Below, one piece after another: positions 34,499 to 38,746 of a stretch of DNA of 38,746 nt (position 1 is the first letter of the stretch; the number at the start of each line of letters is the position of its first letter). Origin of the DNA: Bacteroidales bacterium (GTDB lineage: Bacteria; Bacteroidota; Bacteroidia; Bacteroidales; UBA3663); NCBI GenBank assembly GCA_016286775.1, contig JAEEUA010000006.1, positions 1 to 38,746 of the forward strand. Direction: 5' to 3'. Under the pieces are notes generated by a model that ran no database searches, was not told the origin of the DNA, and saw only the letters and a program-made list of their open reading frames with translations. Position numbers and translations under genes: made by a program.

Positions 34499-37400
34499 TT
34501 AGAACCCGATATTCAGGCTGACCGTATAGGTGCGCTGCAGCGGGTAGGAAGGAGCACTGGAAGCAGTGGTTTCCGGATCGCCCCAAGTGTAAGGGGTAAA
34601 GGTGAGGAGGTTGTAGCCCGAAAGCGTCAGCTCGAACTTGCTGATGCCAAACCTATGCTTGAGCCATTCGCTCTTGAAGTCGTAGCCGAGCGAGACAGTC
34701 TTGATACGAAGGTACTTGGCATCCTTCTCATAAAGGTCGGTAGCTGCATAGTTCTGTACGGCATTGGCCCAGGTGGCACGTGGATAGAGGGCATCCTGGT
34801 TCTCATAGACACCAGGCACCCAAGTGTTATCGACGTGATACTGGAGCAGGCCGCCCTGTGTGGTGTTGGACGAGCAGAAGAACGGCTGGCGGAACACGTC
34901 GGTAATGTAACGGCTCACGTTCCAGGCGCCGGTGAGCTGGCAGTTGAATGTCAGACGCTTCCAGCTGAAACCAAATGTACCACCCGCCATGTACTGCGGA
35001 TCGTCGGTGTAGCCATTGTCGCGGGTCATGTCGGTCTCGTCGATGAGACCATCGCCGTTGAGGTCCACAAAGACACAATCACCAGGCTTAATCTTGCCGA
35101 CAAGCTGTACGGGGAAGTCCTGTCCGAACGCGTCCTTATACTCGGCCTCGGTCTTTTCGCCCTCGTAGTACTTGAAGAACTGATACATCGAGCGCGAACC
35201 GATGCGGTGACCCTTCTGGTACTGATAGGCCTGCGACTGGGGAGCCTCCTTCATTTCCAGAATCTCGTTCTGGTTGTAGGAGAGATTCAGCTTGATCCAA
35301 TAGCGCCAGTCCTGTCCGATCTTGTCGTTCCAGTTGGCCGATACTTCCCAACCCCAGCTCTTGGTCTCGCCCAAGTTGGCGTAAGGAACGGTGAAGCCGA
35401 TGATGGAAGGCACAGTACCGTCGATCAGAAGAATGTCGGTTCGATGCTCATAGTAGTAGTCAAACGAAGTGTTGAGCTTATCCTGGAAGAAATGAATGTC
35501 GAAGCCATAGTCCTGCTTGAGGGCCTTTTCCCATCCGATCTCGGGATTGTTCTTTGCACTCTCGTAAGCGCCCTTGAGCGAAGCGGGATCGTTGGAGGGA
35601 GCACCATTGCCGAACTGATAGGCATAGGTGTTCGTAAGCGGCGAAGTCAGACAGTTGGTCATCAAGCCATCCTGATCGGTGATGTAGGGATCGGCAAGAT
35701 ACATGAAACGGGTGGCTGTGACGGTCTTGTCGTTACCAACCAGACCGACGGATGCACGCAGCTTCAGGAACGGGATGACATTCTTGATAGGTTCCCACCA
35801 CGACTCTTCGGAGATATTCCAGCCGATGGAGCCTGCAGGGAATGTACCAAAGCGGCGACCGGGTGCGAAGTTCTCCGAGCCGTTGTAGCCCATATTGAAC
35901 TCAGCCATGTAGCGGTTGGCCCAGTCGTAAGTAACACGGCCTACAAAGCCCACGTAGGAACGAGGAACGTCGGGATAGGAAGTGCCGGAATAATAGTATT
36001 GCTTGGACTGGTTGTACAGAGCCAGAGCCGAAACGGTATGCCTGCCGAAACTGCGGCTGTAGTTCAAGCTTGCTTCGACGTACCAGTCACGAGCCTTGCC
36101 TTGCGATGAACGATAGGAAGGATCGGTGTCGTTACCATTCTGACGATAACGGATGACGGGAGTACCATCGGCATTGTACATGACGTTTCCGCTCTCATCG
36201 TATTGAACAAGTGGGTTGAACGAAGCCAGTCCTGAATCGCCCTGCTTGCTGACGGTAAACGCCGAGTTGTAGGAACCCTTTGCCTTGAAGCTAAGTCCCT
36301 TGCTCCATCCCCAGAACTCGAGTTTCTGGTCGAGCACAAGGTCCATCTGGATCTTGTTGTTGTTGGTCTGCATAAAACCATTGCCAAAGTAGGCCATACC
36401 CGTACCGCCGAGGAACGGGAGGTTCAAGCCATCCGTGTAGTCGGTAGTGGTATAGACCATGTGTCCATTAATGACACCTGGGCTGGAGAATGGAGTAGCG
36501 TAGTAGATGTTCTTGATCATACCAGCCGAACCCTGTCCCGTGTAAGGCTTGTCAGCATTGTTGACGTTACCGGCCACGTTGAACGAAATGGTTGTGGTCT
36601 TGGTGGCCTTGAGGTCAAGATTCGCACGATAGTTGAAACGGTTGTACTGATAACCGTAATCGTATGGCATGTCAAACTCCTTGAAAAGACCGCCCTGATA
36701 GTAGTAACCAGCCGACACGAAATACTTCAGATGGTCGTTGCCACCCGAGATGTTGATGTTGTGCTGATGCTGCAGGGTGAAGTCCTTCATGATATAGTCT
36801 GCCCACTTGGTGCTTGGGAAACGAATGGGATCGCTGCCATCGCGGAACTTCTGGACGATTGCATCCGAGAATGGATGCGCCAGACCATCGTTATCACTCA
36901 TCTGGTTGTAGAAGAGTGCATAATCAAGAGCACTGGCCTGCTCGACCATCTTGGTGGGGCTGAGTGCCGAGAAAGAAGTGGAAACACTGATCTTGGCCTT
37001 ACCTTCCTGACCACGACGCGTCGTGATGAGCACGACACCATTGGCACCACGCACACCGAACACGGCTGTTGCGGAGGCATCCTTCAGGACAGAGATCGAC
37101 TCAATTTCATTGGGGTCGATATCGGTCATCGAACGTTCGACGCCATCGACCTGGATGAGAGGTGCGGCATCGCCCCAGGTAGCCTTACCACGCACGAAGA
37201 TCTCGGCTGCATCACTACCAGGCTCACCCGAATACTGAACGGTGGTGACACCTGAGAGCTGACCACCCAGCACGTTGTTGACCGAACCGACGGACGTGCG
37301 GACGAGGTCCTCGCTCTTGACCGAGGCTACGGCACCGGTCATGGTGACCTTCTTCTGAACACCATAGGCCACGACCTCGACTTCGCCAAGCAATTCAGAG

Positions 37401-37735
37401 TTCTCACTGAGTTGGATGGTCATACCATCCTTGGCCTTGACAGTCTGGGTCTCGTAACCCACAAAAGAAATTCTCAACTCGGCACCCGGCTTGACGTTTA
37501 GTGAGAAGTTTCCGTCAAAGTCCGTGATGGTACCCGTCGTTGTACCTGCGACCACGACGCTGGCTCCTGGAACCGGCTCGCCGAATTCGTCGATGATCGT
37601 ACCTTTCACAATGGACTGCTGCGCATAGGCAGCGGTTGGAGCTATCCACAGTTGTGGCAATGGCGAAAAGCCCAACATCGTCAACAATGCGATGGTGGGA
37701 ATCCTTGCTCCTTTTCGGAATTGGTTAAAGTTCAT
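34499..37735 (-). CDS. SusC/RagA-family TonB-dependent receptor (first pair)
   Basis: A 1078-aa outer-membrane transporter. After a long signal sequence (about 1-38, ending AYAQ) comes a carboxypeptidase-regulatory-like domain (about 40-125: VKGTIIDEFGEPVPGASVVV, DFDGNFSLNV) and a TonB-box region near VEVVAYGVQKK. The plug carries IFVRGKATWGDAAPLIQVDG, IESISVLKDASATAVFG and RGANGVVLITTRRG. The barrel ends in SLNIGF. It is the promoter-proximal gene of the operon SusC1-SusD1-SusC2-SusD2-secreted protein. Import of an oligosaccharide, likely from pectin, is inferred from the linked lyase. Confidence 0.96.
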   Translation of the reverse strand: MNFNQFRKGARIPTIALLTMLGFSPLPQLWIAPTAAYAQQSIVKGTIIDEFGEPVPGASVVVAGTTTGTITDFDGNFSLNVKPGAELRISFVGYETQTVKAKDGMTIQLSENSELLGEVEVVAYGVQKKVTMTGAVASVKSEDLVRTSVGSVNNVLGGQLSGVTTVQYSGEPGSDAAEIFVRGKATWGDAAPLIQVDGVERSMTDIDPNEIESISVLKDASATAVFGVRGANGVVLITTRRGQEGKAKISVSTSFSALSPTKMVEQASALDYALFYNQMSDNDGLAHPFSDAIVQKFRDGSDPIRFPSTKWADYIMKDFTLQHQHNINISGGNDHLKYFVSAGYYYQGGLFKEFDMPYDYGYQYNRFNYRANLDLKATKTTTISFNVAGNVNNADKPYTGQGSAGMIKNIYYATPFSSPGVINGHMVYTTTDYTDGLNLPFLGGTGMAYFGNGFMQTNNNKIQMDLVLDQKLEFWGWSKGLSFKAKGSYNSAFTVSKQGDSGLASFNPLVQYDESGNVMYNADGTPVIRYRQNGNDTDPSYRSSQGKARDWYVEASLNYSRSFGRHTVSALALYNQSKQYYYSGTSYPDVPRSYVGFVGRVTYDWANRYMAEFNMGYNGSENFAPGRRFGTFPAGSIGWNISEESWWEPIKNVIPFLKLRASVGLVGNDKTVTATRFMYLADPYITDQDGLMTNCLTSPLTNTYAYQFGNGAPSNDPASLKGAYESAKNNPEIGWEKALKQDYGFDIHFFQDKLNTSFDYYYEHRTDILLIDGTVPSIIGFTVPYANLGETKSWGWEVSANWNDKIGQDWRYWIKLNLSYNQNEILEMKEAPQSQAYQYQKGHRIGSRSMYQFFKYYEGEKTEAEYKDAFGQDFPVQLVGKIKPGDCVFVDLNGDGLIDETDMTRDNGYTDDPQYMAGGTFGFSWKRLTFNCQLTGAWNVSRYITDVFRQPFFCSSNTTQGGLLQYHVDNTWVPGVYENQDALYPRATWANAVQNYAATDLYEKDAKYLRIKTVSLGYDFKSEWLKHRFGISKFELTLSGYNLLTFTPYTWGDPETTASSAPSYPLQRTYTVSLNIGF

Positions 37736-37788
37736 TAGTTGTTATAATTGTGTGTACAAATGAAAGTCAAAGTGTATTTTCGTAGGTG

Positions 37789-37820
37789 CAAAGATAGTGT
37801 TTTTCACTCTTGATTCCAAA
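37789..37820 (-). promoter_or_regulatory. Promoter of the Sus operon
   Basis: TATCTTTG (37796-37789) with TTTG (37820-37817) spaced 20 bp on the minus strand, 54 bp before the SusC start. No sigma factor, anti-sigma factor or hybrid two-component regulator is adjacent, so the regulator must be encoded elsewhere. Confidence 0.8.
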
Positions 37821-37904
37821 ATTTTATTCAATTTTCATTAAAAAATATTTCATTTTCTCCCCATTTTAACATAAAACGTACAAAATCGACCTTTTTTATG
37901 ATAT

Positions 37905-37938
37905 AAAAAACACCCCGAACGAGAAAGGACGTTCGGGG
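37905..37938 (-). terminator. Terminator after the oxidoreductase beta-subunit gene
   Basis: A perfect 9-bp stem CCCCGAACG/CGTTCGGGG (37913-37921 with 37930-37938) and an 8-nt loop are followed, after two bases, by six T on the minus strand. It isolates this operon from the Sus operon promoter. Confidence 0.92.
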
Positions 37939-37968
37939 CATAAAAGTATAATCAAAGATTATGTCAGC

Positions 37969-38746
37969 TTATTTCACCTCCCAAGTATCACCCGAAAGCA
38001 GCAATTCGCGCAAGGTGCGGGCCTTCTTCTTGCCTTTCACTTCCTCAATCTGTCCGGCCACAGCCTCGTCGTAGGACATACCTTCTACATTGCGGATTAC
38101 GCCGAGAGCGATTGGCAGTTCGTCGGTAGCGCCAGCATACCCATAAGGGCTATAGCCCATCATGGCGAGCTTGAGGTGGAAGGTCGGATCGACCATCTTC
38201 GCATCGTGAACGAGCAAGTCTTTTTCGGTGATGCCGTTCTCCCCAATGGTGACCGACTTGATGTTCCATCCATCGAGTACAAGACCCTTGTCGCGGTTCT
38301 TTCCGTAGATCATCGGCTTGCCGTCCTCGAGGAGGATGGTCTTGTCGGCACGCACGGCGGGATCAGTGACGAGCTTGTGGATGCCATCGGCGAAGATAAC
38401 ACAGTTGCAAAGCATCTCGACCACGGATGCACCCTTGTGCCCCACGGCAGCCTTCATGGCTGCAATGCTGTTCTTGATGTCACCATCGATGGCACGGGCG
38501 AAGAAGGTTCCACGAGCGCCGATACACAGCTCGGCAGGACAGAAAGGATCCTCCACGGTGCCCCAAGGCGATGACTTGGTGACAAGACCACGGTCGGAAG
38601 TGGGTGAATACTGGCCTTTGGTCAAGCCGTCGATCTTGTTGTTGAAGAGGATGATATTGAGGTCGATGTTACGACGCATGGCATGAATGAAGTGATTGCC
38701 ACCGATGGCAAGACAGTCACCGTCACCCGTCACATTCCACACGGTG
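37969..38746 (-). CDS. 2-oxoglutarate (2-oxoacid):ferredoxin oxidoreductase beta subunit, 3' part
   Basis: The last 259 residues of a ThDP-binding beta subunit; the N-terminus lies beyond the window. The ThDP/Mg motif is seen at the start as GDGDCLAIGGNHFIHAMRRN followed by NIILFNNKIDGLTKGQYSPT, typical of KorB-like proteins. The enzyme oxidatively decarboxylates 2-oxoglutarate or a related oxoacid to the CoA thioester with reduction of ferredoxin. The alpha subunit gene is expected upstream, outside the window. The open frame continues to the last base, so this is an edge truncation and not a broken gene. Substrate is the best guess from the family. Confidence 0.9.
   Translation of the reverse strand, partial: TVWNVTGDGDCLAIGGNHFIHAMRRNIDLNIILFNNKIDGLTKGQYSPTSDRGLVTKSSPWGTVEDPFCPAELCIGARGTFFARAIDGDIKNSIAAMKAAVGHKGASVVEMLCNCVIFADGIHKLVTDPAVRADKTILLEDGKPMIYGKNRDKGLVLDGWNIKSVTIGENGITEKDLLVHDAKMVDPTFHLKLAMMGYSPYGYAGATDELPIALGVIRNVEGMSYDEAVAGQIEEVKGKKKARTLRELLLSGDTWEVK

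Noticed and set aside
34445..36109. 554-aa open frame on the plus strand opposite the first SusC
   Set aside because: Shadow of the SusC coding sequence; no domain features.

Overview
The window looks like a chromosome segment of a gut or oral member of the Bacteroidales, most likely a Prevotella-type organism. The main evidence is two SusC/SusD pairs, promoters of the Bacteroidetes type (TAnnTTTG at -7, several with TTTG at -33), near absence of Shine-Dalgarno sites, secreted proteins ending in type IX-like C-terminal tails, and Bacteroidetes-specific families such as DUF4835. Assignment is by family recognition from translated sequence; no database search was run.

Layout. (1) 1-3740, minus strand: branched-chain amino acid operon ilvD-ilvB, followed 1 bp later by the start of a cysteine-rich protein that leaves the window. 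(2) 3863-8795, minus: a compact operon reading PASTA membrane protein, RluD-type pseudouridine synthase, D-Ala-D-Ala ligase, PlsC-like acyltransferase, nadC, then a strong terminator. (3) 8866-12171, plus: a membrane-anchored coiled-coil protein, a YihY/BrkB membrane protein and an OmpA-type lipoprotein, with two related inverted repeats made of CGAATT units. (4) 12262-13298, minus: a 79-aa membrane protein and an OmpH/Skp-like lipoprotein. (5) 13449-19823, plus: pepD, then dnaN, a DEDDh exonuclease, DUF4835 and recN, closed by a terminator. This stretch carries low-complexity repeats, some inside coding sequence. (6) 19849-20359: convergent intergenic region with an 84-bp tandem repeat array and a long hairpin. 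(7) 20384-37820, minus: a polysaccharide utilisation locus with two tandem SusC/SusD pairs, a secreted 703-aa protein, and a separately promoted 1537-aa fusion of a PL11 rhamnogalacturonan lyase with autotransporter-type repeats. (8) 37905-38746, minus: 3' part of a 2-oxoacid:ferredoxin oxidoreductase beta subunit.

How the genes work together. The PL11 enzyme would cut the rhamnogalacturonan I backbone of pectin at or outside the cell surface, and the SusC/SusD pairs would bind and import the oligosaccharides. No glycoside hydrolase and no regulator of this locus lies in the window. Regions 2-4 are mostly cell-envelope genes and region 5 is DNA replication and repair.

The least explained features are the 84-bp array with a hairpin preserved even in its most diverged copy, the repeat-derived signal peptide of the DUF4835 protein with a related insertion in RecN, and the PL11-repeat-sorting-tail fusion. 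No tRNA, rRNA, CRISPR array or insertion sequence was found.
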